Source of the DNA: Marinifilaceae bacterium
GTDB lineage: Bacteria > Bacteroidota > Bacteroidia > Bacteroidales > Marinifilaceae
Direction of reading: 5' to 3'
DNA: 56,872 bases
Assembly: GCA_017936285.1 (NCBI GenBank)
Contig: JAGBFU010000076.1
Coordinates: 1 to 56,872 of the forward strand
Below the pieces are notes generated by a model. That model saw nothing but the letters and a program-made list of their open reading frames with translations, made no database searches and had not been told where the DNA came from. This document shows, piece after piece, positions 27,454 through 37,452 of this stretch; position 1 is the stretch's first letter, and every line of letters begins with the position of its first letter. A program made the position numbers and the translations under genes.

Positions 27454-28662
27454 TCAATTCTGCTCTGATTTTAAGCGTAACATTCTGTCTACAGCACGCT
27501 CAAAAGGGACTTTGTCATTCAACATATATCTATACGTCACATAGATACGAACCTGAGCTGCTCCTATATAATCCATAAGATGTACCATCGGAGGATTAAA
27601 ATCTCCCATCCAGTTCAACTCCAAATATTTATAATGACTCTTCTGAACCACAATATTATCGTAGAACTGTTTGATCAAGGCTGCCTCAACTCCCTTATTC
27701 TGGAACTCCGGAACAATTCCGAAAAGTTGTCCAAGTGCAATATCTATCTTATTGAATTTCAAGGAATAGAAAAGCCTTATCGCACCTACAAAATCTATCT
27801 TTCCATGCAACTTCTTAAAGACCTGATTCATCTCCGGGAACATCAGGAAGAAACCAATTGGCTCATCCTGATAATATGCAAAATAGATAAGATTCTTATC
27901 AATGACAGGTTTAAGACTCTTATATAAAGCCATAATTTCTGCTCTGTCTGCCCCCTTTACACCATGCACCTCCATATTCCAGGCCTTATTATAAACGGTT
28001 AGGATAGTCTCAATAGCACGCTCTTCTCCTACCTGGGCAAATGTCAAAACCTTATAGTTCTTATCTCTCAGAATTCTGTCAGCCTTCCATATTACCACCT
28101 TATTCAGACTCTCAGGAACAAGCTTGGTTCTGCACCCATACTGATTATAGTAATTCTTAAAACCATAGTCCTCAAAGAACTTGATATAGTACTCATGTGT
28201 ATATGGCATTCCATATACCGGCGTCTCCTCGAATCCCTTATTAAGAAGTCCCCACCACATCATTCGTTCTCCAAAGTTTACCGGGCCTTCCATACAATCC
28301 ATATCGCGGGCAACCAACCAATCTTTGGCACAATCAATCAAGGTTTTGGCAGCATCAGCATCATTGATACACTCAAAGAATCCCATTTGTCCCACCTTAT
28401 AACCATCTACATTGTATGAAGTAGGATTAATAAAGGCTGCAACACGTCCTACGCACTTGTCATTATCGTCAACCATAATCCAGCGACACAACTCACCACC
28501 TGCCTTGTACAAAGGATTCTTGTCCTCATCAAACACCGATTGCATATCTCCACGCAAAGGGTGTACCCAATATCTGTTACCTTTATACAACTCTACCGGC
28601 AACTCGTAGAAAGATTTCTCTGTAGTGCTATCAGTAACCTCGATTACTCTATACTTTCCCAT
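27454..28662 (-). CDS. GNAT-like acyltransferase domain protein, function unknown
   Basis: The 402-residue protein shows a weak acetyltransferase pattern. The N-terminal half has PVELYKGNRYWVHPLRGD and CVGRVAAFIN; the second half has YYQDEPIGFFLMFPEMNQV and a region IVPEFQNKGVEAALIKQFYD that fits the acetyl-CoA-binding motif of GNAT enzymes. I recall such 400-residue proteins in Bacteroidota as unnamed N-acetyltransferases. The substrate is unknown. It starts 3 bp after gpsA and probably belongs to a lysS-gpsA operon ending at the terminator above. Confidence 0.7.
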   Translation of the reverse strand: MGKYRVIEVTDSTTEKSFYELPVELYKGNRYWVHPLRGDMQSVFDEDKNPLYKAGGELCRWIMVDDNDKCVGRVAAFINPTSYNVDGYKVGQMGFFECINDADAAKTLIDCAKDWLVARDMDCMEGPVNFGERMMWWGLLNKGFEETPVYGMPYTHEYYIKFFEDYGFKNYYNQYGCRTKLVPESLNKVVIWKADRILRDKNYKVLTFAQVGEERAIETILTVYNKAWNMEVHGVKGADRAEIMALYKSLKPVIDKNLIYFAYYQDEPIGFFLMFPEMNQVFKKLHGKIDFVGAIRLFYSLKFNKIDIALGQLFGIVPEFQNKGVEAALIKQFYDNIVVQKSHYKYLELNWMGDFNPPMVHLMDYIGAAQVRIYVTYRYMLNDKVPFERAVDRMLRLKSEQN

Positions 28663-28665
28663 AAA

Positions 28666-29694
28666 TTATCGCAATACCTCGGTCAATAGATGAATCTCCA
28701 CTACCGGGCTGATTCTCTCATACAAAATATTATAAACAGCATTAACGATTGGCAAATCCAATTTGTGCTGTTCGCAAACCTCTTTAATTCCTTTAACTGC
28801 ATAATATCCCTCTGCAATCATCAGCATCTCCATCTGCGCAGACTTCACAGAATACCCTTTACCAATCATAGTTCCGAAAGTTCTGTTACGACTAAACTGC
28901 GAGTAGCATGTTACCAACAAATCTCCCAGATATACCGAAGCCTTGATCTCACGTTTATGAGGCATTACTGCCTCCATAAAACGCTCCATCTCCTGAATGG
29001 CATTAGATACCAACACAGCCTGAAAATTATCTCCGTAACGCAAACCATGGCATATACCTGCAGCAATAGCATAAATATTCTTCATTATTGCAGCATACTC
29101 AACGCCAAACACATCATCAGTGATTGTGGTGCGCACATAGGCATTCTCAAATAGTTGTGCAGCCTTACGGGCAATCTTTGGCGTTGGCGATGCAAATGTC
29201 AAAAATGACAATCTCTCTGATGCCACCTCTTCTGCATGGCAGGGACCCGATAGAGCAACCATATGATCCAATGGCACATTGAAAGTATTCGCCAAATAGT
29301 CCACAACTGTCTCATTATCGTCCGACACCAGCCCCTTAATAGCCGAAATGATAACCTTGTTTTGCAGTGATACCGTTACCTTTGACAATACATTACGCAT
29401 AAAGGCACTTGGCACACATAAAACAACTACATCGGCTTTTTTTACAATAGCATTGATATCATCGGAGAAACTTATCCTCTCAACATCGAAATCTACAGAA
29501 CACAAATATCGGGGATTGTGTCTTAACTTCTTGAAAGCTTTAATAGAATCGATATTACGCATAAACCAGCTAAGATGAGGATGATTATCCATCAAAATCT
29601 TAGCAATAGCGGTTGCCCAACTTCCTCCACCGATAAGCGCTATTCGCGGATTATCAGGGATATCAACCATATATTGTACAGAATTTTGTTTCAT
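28666..29694 (-). CDS. gpsA: NAD(P)H-dependent glycerol-3-phosphate dehydrogenase
   Basis: The 342-residue protein has a Rossmann fold at the N-terminus (IALIGGGSWATAIAKIL) and the family blocks SAIKGLV, ALSGPCHAEEV, VEYAAIMKNIYAIAAGI with the catalytic lysine, and NRTFG. It reduces dihydroxyacetone phosphate to glycerol-3-phosphate for phospholipid synthesis. The start codon overlaps the lysS stop by one base (TAATG), which indicates translational coupling. The ATG at 29694 is preferred for this overlap. Confidence 0.94.
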   Translation of the reverse strand: MKQNSVQYMVDIPDNPRIALIGGGSWATAIAKILMDNHPHLSWFMRNIDSIKAFKKLRHNPRYLCSVDFDVERISFSDDINAIVKKADVVVLCVPSAFMRNVLSKVTVSLQNKVIISAIKGLVSDDNETVVDYLANTFNVPLDHMVALSGPCHAEEVASERLSFLTFASPTPKIARKAAQLFENAYVRTTITDDVFGVEYAAIMKNIYAIAAGICHGLRYGDNFQAVLVSNAIQEMERFMEAVMPHKREIKASVYLGDLLVTCYSQFSRNRTFGTMIGKGYSVKSAQMEMLMIAEGYYAVKGIKEVCEQHKLDLPIVNAVYNILYERISPVVEIHLLTEVLR

Positions 29695-31421
29695 TATTCA
29701 GCAATCCAAAGTTTCACTTCTTCGGGTTTCGGAGCCTGCAAACCAAGCTTCTCTTTTTTATTAATTGCACACAAATCCTGGTGCAACTTATTTGTATTCT
29801 CAACACCCTTTAGTGCAGCTACAGTTGTGTAACCTGCTTTCTTTACAACCGGAACCCACTCCGCAGGAACACCAACCTCCACAAATTTATCATCTGAATC
29901 AATAACCGGACGTTTCTCAGGCTTCATTTGTGGGAAAAGAAGCACATCCTGAATAGATACATTGTTTGTCAACAACATACATAAACGGTCAATTCCAATT
30001 CCCATACCACTGGTAGGAGGCATACCATACTCCAATGCTCGAACAAAATCATAATCGATATACATCGCCTCGTCATCTCCTCGCTCAAGAAGCTTCATCT
30101 GCTGCTGGAAACGGTCAAGCTGATCAATTGGATCATTCAACTCTGAATATGCATTAGCCAACTCCTTACCATTGACAAACAACTCAAAACGCTCTGTCAA
30201 ATCAGGATTGGTTCTGTGTTTTTTAGTCAACGGAGACATCTCCTTTGGATAGTCATAAATGAATGTTGGCTGAATATATGATGACTCACAGGTTTCGCCA
30301 AAAATCTCATCTATCAATTTTCCCTTACCCATTGTGTCATCAACCTGTATTCCCAGTTTCTTGCATGCCTCAACAAGGTCGGCCTCGCTCATTGTCTCGA
30401 TATCATATCCGGTATGCTCCTTGATTGCATCTGCCATTCTCACACGACGGAAAGGACGCTTGAATGAAATCTGCTGATCTCCGACAGTCACCTCGGTTGT
30501 TCCGTTTACCGCCATACATGCACGCTCTATCATCTCCTCGGTGAAATTCATCATCCAGTTATAATCCTTATATGAGACGTAAATCTCCATGCAGGTAAAC
30601 TCAGGGTTGTGAGTTCTGTCCATTCCCTCATTTCTAAAGTTACGCGAGAACTCGTACACGCCATCGAAACCTCCAACAATCAAACGTTTCAGATACAACT
30701 CATTGGCAATTCTCAGATACAACGGAATATCAAGAGCATTATGATGGGTAATAAAAGGACGGGCAGATGCACCTCCCGGTATTGCCTGAAGTACCGGAGT
30801 TTCAACCTCAAGATAACCCTGCTCATTAAAGAAATTACGAATAGAGTTAATCATCTGAGTACGCTTACGGAATGTCTCCTTAACACCAGGATTTACAATC
30901 AAATCCAGATATCTCTGACGATAACGCTGTTCAGGATCGGTAAAGGCATCAAACAGTTTGCCATCCTTCTCCTTCACAATAGGCAGTGGGCGCAAAGATT
31001 TGGACAACATTGTAATCTTCTTTGCATGCACTGAGATCTCACCAGTCTGAGTTCTGAATACAAATCCCTCAATTCCCACAATATCACCTATATCCATCAA
31101 CTTCTTGAACACAACATTGTACTCTGTTGAGTTCTCGTCGGTAGATACATCATCACGACTCACATATATCTGAATTCGTCCAGTTGAATCCTGAAGCTCA
31201 AAGAATGAGGCCTTACCCATAATTCTGCGGCTCATCATTCTACCGGCAACAACCACGTCGAATGACTCTTCACCATTTTGAGTAAATCTCTCTTTTATCT
31301 CAGCAGCCTTTCCATTAACCGGAAACTCAGCAGCCGGATAAGCCTCTATTCCCAACTTTTCAAACTCCTTTAAAGCTCCTCTGCGGATTACCTCCTGCTC
31401 ACTCAATTCTAATAGACTCAT
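29694..31421 (-). CDS. lysS: Lysyl-tRNA synthetase, class II
   Basis: The 575-residue protein has an N-terminal OB-fold anticodon-binding domain ([19 protein letters not shown]), class II motif 2 ([15 protein letters not shown]) and motif 3 ([10 protein letters not shown]). It is longer than the usual 500 residues: about 70 residues follow motif 3 (ADRYTYG-like position onward, with [20 protein letters not shown]), a C-terminal extension that also occurs in other Bacteroidales LysS proteins as far as I recall. A -7 element TATCTTTG lies upstream at 31479-31486. It heads the lysS-gpsA-GNAT operon. Confidence 0.94.
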   Translation of the reverse strand: MSLLELSEQEVIRRGALKEFEKLGIEAYPAAEFPVNGKAAEIKERFTQNGEESFDVVVAGRMMSRRIMGKASFFELQDSTGRIQIYVSRDDVSTDENSTEYNVVFKKLMDIGDIVGIEGFVFRTQTGEISVHAKKITMLSKSLRPLPIVKEKDGKLFDAFTDPEQRYRQRYLDLIVNPGVKETFRKRTQMINSIRNFFNEQGYLEVETPVLQAIPGGASARPFITHHNALDIPLYLRIANELYLKRLIVGGFDGVYEFSRNFRNEGMDRTHNPEFTCMEIYVSYKDYNWMMNFTEEMIERACMAVNGTTEVTVGDQQISFKRPFRRVRMADAIKEHTGYDIETMSEADLVEACKKLGIQVDDTMGKGKLIDEIFGETCESSYIQPTFIYDYPKEMSPLTKKHRTNPDLTERFELFVNGKELANAYSELNDPIDQLDRFQQQMKLLERGDDEAMYIDYDFVRALEYGMPPTSGMGIGIDRLCMLLTNNVSIQDVLLFPQMKPEKRPVIDSDDKFVEVGVPAEWVPVVKKAGYTTVAALKGVENTNKLHQDLCAINKKEKLGLQAPKPEEVKLWIAE

Positions 31422-31478
31422 ATTTACAATTTCTCTTAATATTCAAACATTTAGCTCAAAAAGCGAACTATTAACGGA

Positions 31479-31486
31479 CAAAGATA
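31479..31486 (-). promoter_or_regulatory. -7 element of the lysS promoter
   Basis: TATCTTTG on the minus strand, 58 bp upstream of the start codon, fits TAnnTTTG. The -33 region has no clear TTG. The remaining lysS-recJ gap (150 bp) shows no other feature. Confidence 0.45.
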
Positions 31487-31571
31487 AATATTTTCTCCTA
31501 TTTATCCTTTGAAATTCGATGAATTTTGTGCATTTTTGTCCCAAATTTAAAAAATATAAATAAATAAAATA

Positions 31572-33323
31572 ATGAACAAGCGTTGGGTTGTTAACGCAAC
31601 CCCCGACGAGAAAAAAGTATCAGAATTATCGAGTAGGTTAAATTGTAATCCCGTGGTGGCTAATTTGCTCATCCAGCGGGGAATAGAGAATTATGAGGAG
31701 GCTTTAGATTTCTTTAATCCGAAGTTGGAGCAGTTGCATAATCCATTCCTGATGAAGGATATGGATGCTGCCGTTGAGAGGCTGGATCATGCTATTGCAC
31801 GCGGAGAAAGAATTCTGGTATTTGGCGATTACGATGTAGATGGATGCTCGGCAGTGGCCGTGCTGTACAAATATCTGCAGCGTTTTTGTCAACGTGGATT
31901 GGTGGACTATTATGTCCCGGATCGATACGATGAGGGGTATGGCGTTTCACGAAAAGGAATAGACTATGCTGCTGATACCGGCATCAGTCTGTTAATCATC
32001 ACCGATTGCGGCATCAAGGATGTCGACAAGGTGGAGTATGCCAAATCGAAAGGCATAGATATTATCATTTGCGATCATCACACTCCGGGCGAGGAGATTC
32101 CTGCTGCTGTAGCTGTTCTGGATCCACAACGTGATGACTGCAACTATCCATACAAATGGCTTAGCGGCTGTGGTGTTGCGTTTAAGTTAGTACAGGCATA
32201 CGGCATTAAGAAGGGACGTCCTGACAACGAGGTGTATGATTTGTTGGACTTGCTTTGCGTTAGCATAGCGAGTGATATTGTTCCAATTACGGGCGAAAAC
32301 AGAATCCTCGCCTATTACGGATTAAAACAATTGAATTCAAACCCATCACTGGGACTGAAGACCATTATTGATACTCTTAAGATTGACAAAGATATCTCTA
32401 TTAATGATATTGTCTTTAAGATTGGGCCAAGAATCAACGCTGCCGGCCGTGTAGAGTCCGGCCAAAGAGCTGTAGATTTGCTTGTAGCGGAAAATCGTGA
32501 AAAGGCCGAAAAGATTGCCCGCACAATCAACAACTACAATGACGAGCGCAAAAAGCTTGACCACGACATCACCGAAGAGGCTATCACAAAGATTAAGAGC
32601 GAGGTAGCTGCCGAGTCAAAAAAGACAACAGTACTCTATAATCCAGAGTGGCACAAAGGAGTTGTGGGTATTGTAGCATCACGATTGACCGAGTCATTCT
32701 ACCGTCCAACAATTATTCTGACAAACTCAAATGGATTTGCGACAGGTTCTGCCCGTTCAGTTGAGGGGTTCGACCTGTATAATGCTATTTCACAATGCAG
32801 TGAGTTTCTGGAGAACTACGGAGGCCACAAATATGCGGCAGGTTTGACCATGAAACCTGAAAACATTGAAAAATTCAAGGAGAAGTTTGAGAGAATTGTT
32901 GCCGAGACTATTGACGAAGAGATGTTGCGTCCCCAGATCAATATTGATGCAAAATTGAATCTTGAGGATATTACTCCGGAGTTTTATGAGATGCTGGAGC
33001 GGTTTGCACCATTTGGTCCAAACAATACTATCCCAATCTTCGAGACCGATGGTGTACAGGACTACTTCGGAAAATCGCAGATAGTAGGAAAAAATATCGA
33101 GCATCAGCATCTGAAACTAACCGTTGTTGGCAATATAGAGACCCGTTCCGGAGCGAACAACGAACGTAGCGGAATAGCATTTGGAATGGGACGCTTGTAC
33201 GCAAAAATTTCAAAAGGCAAACAGTTTGACATTTGCTACTCTCTGCAAGAGAATCTCTTTATGGGAAGAAATGATATTCAGATGATTATCCGCGATATTC
33301 GTTTCCCGGACGAGGAGTTATGA
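31572..33323 (+). CDS. recJ: Single-stranded-DNA-specific exonuclease RecJ
   Basis: The 583-residue protein carries the DHH phosphoesterase motifs: FGDYDVDG, TDCGI, CDHHTPG and, further on, GVGIVASR-like WHKGVVGIVASRL and the DHHA1 motif GGHKYAAGL, followed by an OB-fold C-terminal domain. RecJ degrades single-stranded DNA 5'-3' in recombination and repair. It has normal length. It is followed by recR after 18 bp on the same strand, so the two probably form one transcription unit. Confidence 0.95.
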   Translation: MNKRWVVNATPDEKKVSELSSRLNCNPVVANLLIQRGIENYEEALDFFNPKLEQLHNPFLMKDMDAAVERLDHAIARGERILVFGDYDVDGCSAVAVLYKYLQRFCQRGLVDYYVPDRYDEGYGVSRKGIDYAADTGISLLIITDCGIKDVDKVEYAKSKGIDIIICDHHTPGEEIPAAVAVLDPQRDDCNYPYKWLSGCGVAFKLVQAYGIKKGRPDNEVYDLLDLLCVSIASDIVPITGENRILAYYGLKQLNSNPSLGLKTIIDTLKIDKDISINDIVFKIGPRINAAGRVESGQRAVDLLVAENREKAEKIARTINNYNDERKKLDHDITEEAITKIKSEVAAESKKTTVLYNPEWHKGVVGIVASRLTESFYRPTIILTNSNGFATGSARSVEGFDLYNAISQCSEFLENYGGHKYAAGLTMKPENIEKFKEKFERIVAETIDEEMLRPQINIDAKLNLEDITPEFYEMLERFAPFGPNNTIPIFETDGVQDYFGKSQIVGKNIEHQHLKLTVVGNIETRSGANNERSGIAFGMGRLYAKISKGKQFDICYSLQENLFMGRNDIQMIIRDIRFPDEEL

Positions 33324-33341
33324 TAGCAAATAACAGTGTCT

Positions 33342-33950
33342 ATGGAGAGTAGTGCATCGAAGATATTGGAGAGGGCGATAGACGAGTTTGCCCTCTTACC
33401 AGGAGTAGGCAGAAGAACCGCCCTAAAGTATGCTTTAAGCATAATCAAAAGGGGCGATTCTGATGTTACCCGTTTTATCAATGCCGTTTCAGCCCTGAAG
33501 AGCGATCTGCACTCGTGTCGTGTGTGCCACAATATATGCGATGGAGATATATGCGAAATCTGCTCTAACAATCGCCGTGATAAATCAACAATATGCGTGG
33601 TTGAAAACATAAAGGATATTCTGGCGATTGAACGAACCGGACAATACAGAGGCGTTTACCATGTACTCGGAGGGTTGCTCTCACCTATTGATGCTATAGG
33701 GCCGAATGATCTGAATATCGTAACTCTTCTGGCAAGAGTCCATAATGAAGATATCAAAGAGATTATATTTGCCCTTAGTGCAACAGTCGAAGGAGACTCG
33801 ACAGCATTCTATATCAGCAAAAAGATTGGAACTAATCAGAATATAAAACTGAGTGTGATTGCCAAAGGCATTGCTGTTGGAAATGACTTGGACTATACAG
33901 ACGAATTGACCCTTGGAAAATCCATTCTTAACAGAACTCAATTCAGATAG
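33342..33950 (+). CDS. recR: Recombination mediator RecR
   Basis: The protein of about 202 residues begins with the helix-hairpin-helix DEFALLPGVGRRTALKYAL, continues with a four-cysteine zinc finger (CRVCHNICDGDICEIC), and has a TOPRIM domain (TICVVENIKDILAIERTGQYRGVYHVLGG). RecR acts with RecO to load RecA on gapped DNA. A GTG six bases upstream (33336) is also in frame; I prefer the ATG at 33342. It ends 6 bp before the convergent dacB stop, leaving no room for a hairpin terminator. Confidence 0.94.
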   Translation: MESSASKILERAIDEFALLPGVGRRTALKYALSIIKRGDSDVTRFINAVSALKSDLHSCRVCHNICDGDICEICSNNRRDKSTICVVENIKDILAIERTGQYRGVYHVLGGLLSPIDAIGPNDLNIVTLLARVHNEDIKEIIFALSATVEGDSTAFYISKKIGTNQNIKLSVIAKGIAVGNDLDYTDELTLGKSILNRTQFR

Positions 33951-33956
33951 CTCATA

Positions 33957-35336
33957 TTATAGGGAGAGATAGATATCGTTTAGAAATGAGGCAAAGAGTT
34001 TCATTACATCTGAACCACTGCATACAAAACCGTTTGCCATAATTGTAAAGACATATCTCTTGCCGCTTCTGGCTTTTATATATCCCGCCAAACTTCTCAC
34101 TCCGGACATAGAGCCACTCTTGGCAACAATATTTCCATTAAGGTATGGGTACTCTTTTGTGAAATTCTTTAATGTACCTGTACCACCCGATATCGCCAGC
34201 GACTTCTCGTAAGTTCCATTCCATCGTCCCTTACCCCATAACAAAAGTTCTGTGAATACAGTTGCAGGGACTCTGTTCATAGGGGCCAATCCGCATGCAT
34301 CCTTAAGCACTACTCCTCGCCCATCCGAAACTATACCCGACAGCCAATCAACAATTTTTTCATTGTAACATTCGCCTCCATCAATCTTATTGGCAGCTAT
34401 CCTTGCCAAGGCCTCAACATACAGATTTACACTGCGTTTATTTGCAACACTCACTATCTCGGCAAAGGAGGGGGAGTTATATGAAATTAACAAAACCTCT
34501 CCCCTTTCATTAGGTTTATTGACACTTTCTGCAACAGGAGAGATATATCTGTAAAACTCCGATTTAAAATACTCTTCGGGAAATCCCATTGAGCTATTTA
34601 CCGAATAAGAGCTTAGATTTGCATCCATAACGCCACGAATTTCCCGATAACCGGTAGCTCCTCCGTATATCCAGATATCACTCTTTGCACCAGGAACAAC
34701 TTTAATCAGATTGTTGTAATAAAAATTCATTGCTGTCGGGGTCTCTGATAGAAAATAGGCCTTCTCACTATCACTGCGAAGAGTAATCCTACAACTGTTA
34801 TCACTCCAATTGAAGGGCATTGAGTTGGCTCCATAGTAGTTTGCAATATCCTCGGACAACCATGTTCCGTTATACCTTCCATCACATGGTAGCATGGGAA
34901 TAAATTCGACATCCGAAACTCCCTTTATGCCGTGACTATTTAATAGGGAAACTATACTCCTTAGAAATTTTCGCTCAGGAAAATATTTTGAGTCCAGAGT
35001 AGGATCGCCATAAGAGTATATCTTAAGAGGACCGTTAAGAAATCCCTTCTCAATATTGCCCATTGTATAGACCTCGGTCTGCACCCTATATTGTGGACCA
35101 CACACCTCCAATGCGAATGCTGTTGATATAAGTTTTGTTAACGAGGCCGGGATTAATGCAGTATGCGAATTATGCTCCACAATCGGCTCTCCGCTATCTG
35201 CACAACGAATATCAACGCCTATTGTAGCCCATTGCAATAGCGTATCAGACAAGAACTTATGTAATGCTTCTGCAGGTTGTGCATTAAGAACGCCTGACAA
35301 AAGTATCGCAATAAATATCAACAGAATTCTGCGCAT
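33957..35336 (-). CDS. dacB: D-alanyl-D-alanine carboxypeptidase/endopeptidase (PBP4, family S13)
   Basis: The 459-residue protein has a signal peptide (ending near VLNAQ, residue 20), the active-site SLTK (Ser65, Lys68), a SDN motif in NWSDNSCR and a C-terminal KSG box in VAKSGSMSGVRS. These are the three penicillin-binding motifs in S13 order. The enzyme cleaves D-Ala-D-Ala and crosslinks in the periplasm. It is the last gene of the long minus-strand run that begins with mraZ and follows xseB by 7 bp. Confidence 0.92.
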   Translation of the reverse strand: MRRILLIFIAILLSGVLNAQPAEALHKFLSDTLLQWATIGVDIRCADSGEPIVEHNSHTALIPASLTKLISTAFALEVCGPQYRVQTEVYTMGNIEKGFLNGPLKIYSYGDPTLDSKYFPERKFLRSIVSLLNSHGIKGVSDVEFIPMLPCDGRYNGTWLSEDIANYYGANSMPFNWSDNSCRITLRSDSEKAYFLSETPTAMNFYYNNLIKVVPGAKSDIWIYGGATGYREIRGVMDANLSSYSVNSSMGFPEEYFKSEFYRYISPVAESVNKPNERGEVLLISYNSPSFAEIVSVANKRSVNLYVEALARIAANKIDGGECYNEKIVDWLSGIVSDGRGVVLKDACGLAPMNRVPATVFTELLLWGKGRWNGTYEKSLAISGGTGTLKNFTKEYPYLNGNIVAKSGSMSGVRSLAGYIKARSGKRYVFTIMANGFVCSGSDVMKLFASFLNDIYLSL

Positions 35337-35343
35337 AGGGAGA

Positions 35344-35541
35344 CTAAATCTCTAATGTTTGCAAAGTTTTTTCAACCTCTTCACTTGTCTCTTTAAGCTT
35401 ACTCTTACAGAATTTAATTAACTCTGCCACCCGCTTAACTGATACCGATAATTGGTCTATATCCAGCTTATCTCCCTCAAGATTGGAAACAATCTGCTCT
35501 ATCTCGGCAAGTGCCTCCTTATAAGTCAACTCATTCTCCAT
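35344..35541 (-). CDS. xseB: Exodeoxyribonuclease VII small subunit
   Basis: A 65-residue helical protein with the family pattern LTYKEALAEIEQIVSNLEGDKLDIDQLSVSVKRV. Several XseB chains wrap the XseA subunit; the complex degrades single-stranded DNA. The gene lies 4 bp after xseA and 7 bp before dacB. Confidence 0.92.
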   Translation of the reverse strand: MENELTYKEALAEIEQIVSNLEGDKLDIDQLSVSVKRVAELIKFCKSKLKETSEEVEKTLQTLEI

Positions 35542-35545
35542 ACTA

Positions 35546-36841
35546 TCAATTTACAACTGTTTCAACATTACCATCCGCAAATCTCATCGTAACTTTATCT
35601 CCACTATTCAGCTCATTGGCACTTCTGACAGCCTTACCATTACGAAGAGCAATTGAATAGCCTCGCTCCAATACCCTGACAGGATCAGAATATCTGACCA
35701 CAATCTCACTCTTATCCAAACGATTTGAGCTTTTTATAAGCATCTGCGATACAGCCGCTTTCATACGTAAAGCAGACACCTTTAACCGCTCGTTTCTCCT
35801 CTCTACAGTCGATACCACATTCGAGAGCGCCTTTTGGCGACATATATTTATGAGCGAGGCCTCGTCTGCCAACCGTTGCTTGACCAATACAGCGAAACGA
35901 TTAGCAACTCTCTCATTACAAAGTTGTTCCTCTGCAACCCTCGTAACTACAGCACGTTTCACCCGCTCTGCCAACTCTCTGCAGATGGTCTCACACTCCA
36001 GAAAAGCCTCAATAAACAGATCTGCCGCAGCTGTGGGAGTTTTGACTCGGGTATGTGCTACATAATCTATCACCGTAATATCACGTTCATGCCCTATCCC
36101 GGCAATCACTGGCAAAGGGAACTGCGCCACACAACTTGCCAGTTCATATGAATCGAAGCACCCTAAATCGGTCTGCGAGCCACCACCACGAATGATTACC
36201 ACCACATCAAAATTCTCACTCTCTGATGCAATCAAATCGAAAGCCTGAATCACACTCTCCTCTGCACTATCTCCCTGCATTATGGCAGGAAAGAGTTTAA
36301 GGTAATAGTGATATCCATAGTTATTTTCGGAGAGGTGAGTCTTAAAATCCCCCCAACCGGCTGCCGTCTGTGATGATATAACAGCAATACGTTTAGGAAA
36401 GAGCGGGAACTCCAACATTCGGTTCATCTCTATAACTCCGTCACGCTTCAGATGCTCCAGAATCTCACGGCGTTTACGTTCAATATCACCTATCGTGAAC
36501 GAGGGCTCAATATTTTTGATATTCAACGAGTAGCCGTAAAGTTCATGAAACACAGGCTCTACCAAAAGCATAACCCTCATTCCACGTTCCAGATTTCTGC
36601 CGGTAACTCGGGAAAAATAGGAGGCTATCGCCCGATATGTAGAACTCCATATTGTTGCTCGTGCAACCGCTACAGGCTGATCGCTGTTTTCGCCCTTGTC
36701 TGCCAACTGCAGATAGCAGTGTCCGGAACGATTCAAATTTATCTCAGCTATCTCGGCAGTAATCCAGATAGCGGGAATTGCACCGCTCAAAAGAGCCTTG
36801 ACCCGGCAATTTAACTCATATAACGTAATTGCACTCTCCAT
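35546..36841 (-). CDS. xseA: Exodeoxyribonuclease VII large subunit
   Basis: The 431-residue protein has an N-terminal OB-fold (AIWITAEIAEINLNRSGHCYLQL), the catalytic-domain blocks ISSQTAAGWGDF, VVIIRGGGSQTDL and PVIAGIGHERD, then a long coiled-coil stalk and a short C-terminal segment (VLERGYSIALRNGKAV). This is the complete XseA layout. It makes exonuclease VII with the next gene, xseB. It follows engB by 6 bp. Confidence 0.95.
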   Translation of the reverse strand: MESAITLYELNCRVKALLSGAIPAIWITAEIAEINLNRSGHCYLQLADKGENSDQPVAVARATIWSSTYRAIASYFSRVTGRNLERGMRVMLLVEPVFHELYGYSLNIKNIEPSFTIGDIERKRREILEHLKRDGVIEMNRMLEFPLFPKRIAVISSQTAAGWGDFKTHLSENNYGYHYYLKLFPAIMQGDSAEESVIQAFDLIASESENFDVVVIIRGGGSQTDLGCFDSYELASCVAQFPLPVIAGIGHERDITVIDYVAHTRVKTPTAAADLFIEAFLECETICRELAERVKRAVVTRVAEEQLCNERVANRFAVLVKQRLADEASLINICRQKALSNVVSTVERRNERLKVSALRMKAAVSQMLIKSSNRLDKSEIVVRYSDPVRVLERGYSIALRNGKAVRSANELNSGDKVTMRFADGNVETVVN

Positions 36842-36847
36842 ACAACT

Positions 36848-37444
36848 CTACTCCATCTTATTCAGGGAGTCGATATAATCAAGTAACTCTGCTCTGCCTA
36901 TCCCCTTCTCTGATGATGTCAGAAAACATGGAGGCATACTCTCCCACTCCTGAAGCATCTCCTTACTATACGCATCAATACAGTTACGTCTTTGAGTAGC
37001 ATTAAGTTTGTCTGCCTTGGTAAAGACCATTGCAAATGGGATCTGCGACTCTCCCAGCCAGCGCATAAAATCCAGATCTATTGCCTGCGGTTTCAAACGG
37101 CTATCCACCAACACAAAAAGACAGACCAAATTGTCTCTTTTCAAGACATAATCACTTATCATCTTGCCAAAATCGCGACGCAATCCCTTGGATGTTGCAG
37201 CATATCCATATCCTGGCAAATCTACAAGAAACCACTCATCATTTACCAAAAAGTGATTTATCAACTGAGTCTTTCCAGGCTTGGCGGCAGTCTTTGCCAA
37301 ATTCTTACGACGAGTAAGCATATTTATGAGCGAAGACTTGCCCACATTTGAACGTCCGATAAAGGCATACTCCTTGCGATCCTCACGAGGACACTTCGCC
37401 AAAGAGCTATTGCTCATCACAAACTCGGCCTTTGTAATCTCCAT
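36848..37444 (-). CDS. engB: Ribosome biogenesis GTP-binding protein EngB/YsxC
   Basis: A 198-residue TRAFAC GTPase with G1 GRSNVGKSS, G3 DLPGYG and G4 TKAD, close to the usual family length. It is needed for assembly of the large ribosomal subunit. It follows the DEAD-box helicase by 8 bp, and both act on RNA or ribosomes. Confidence 0.94.
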   Translation of the reverse strand: MEITKAEFVMSNSSLAKCPREDRKEYAFIGRSNVGKSSLINMLTRRKNLAKTAAKPGKTQLINHFLVNDEWFLVDLPGYGYAATSKGLRRDFGKMISDYVLKRDNLVCLFVLVDSRLKPQAIDLDFMRWLGESQIPFAMVFTKADKLNATQRRNCIDAYSKEMLQEWESMPPCFLTSSEKGIGRAELLDYIDSLNKME

Positions 37445-37452
37445 ACTATATC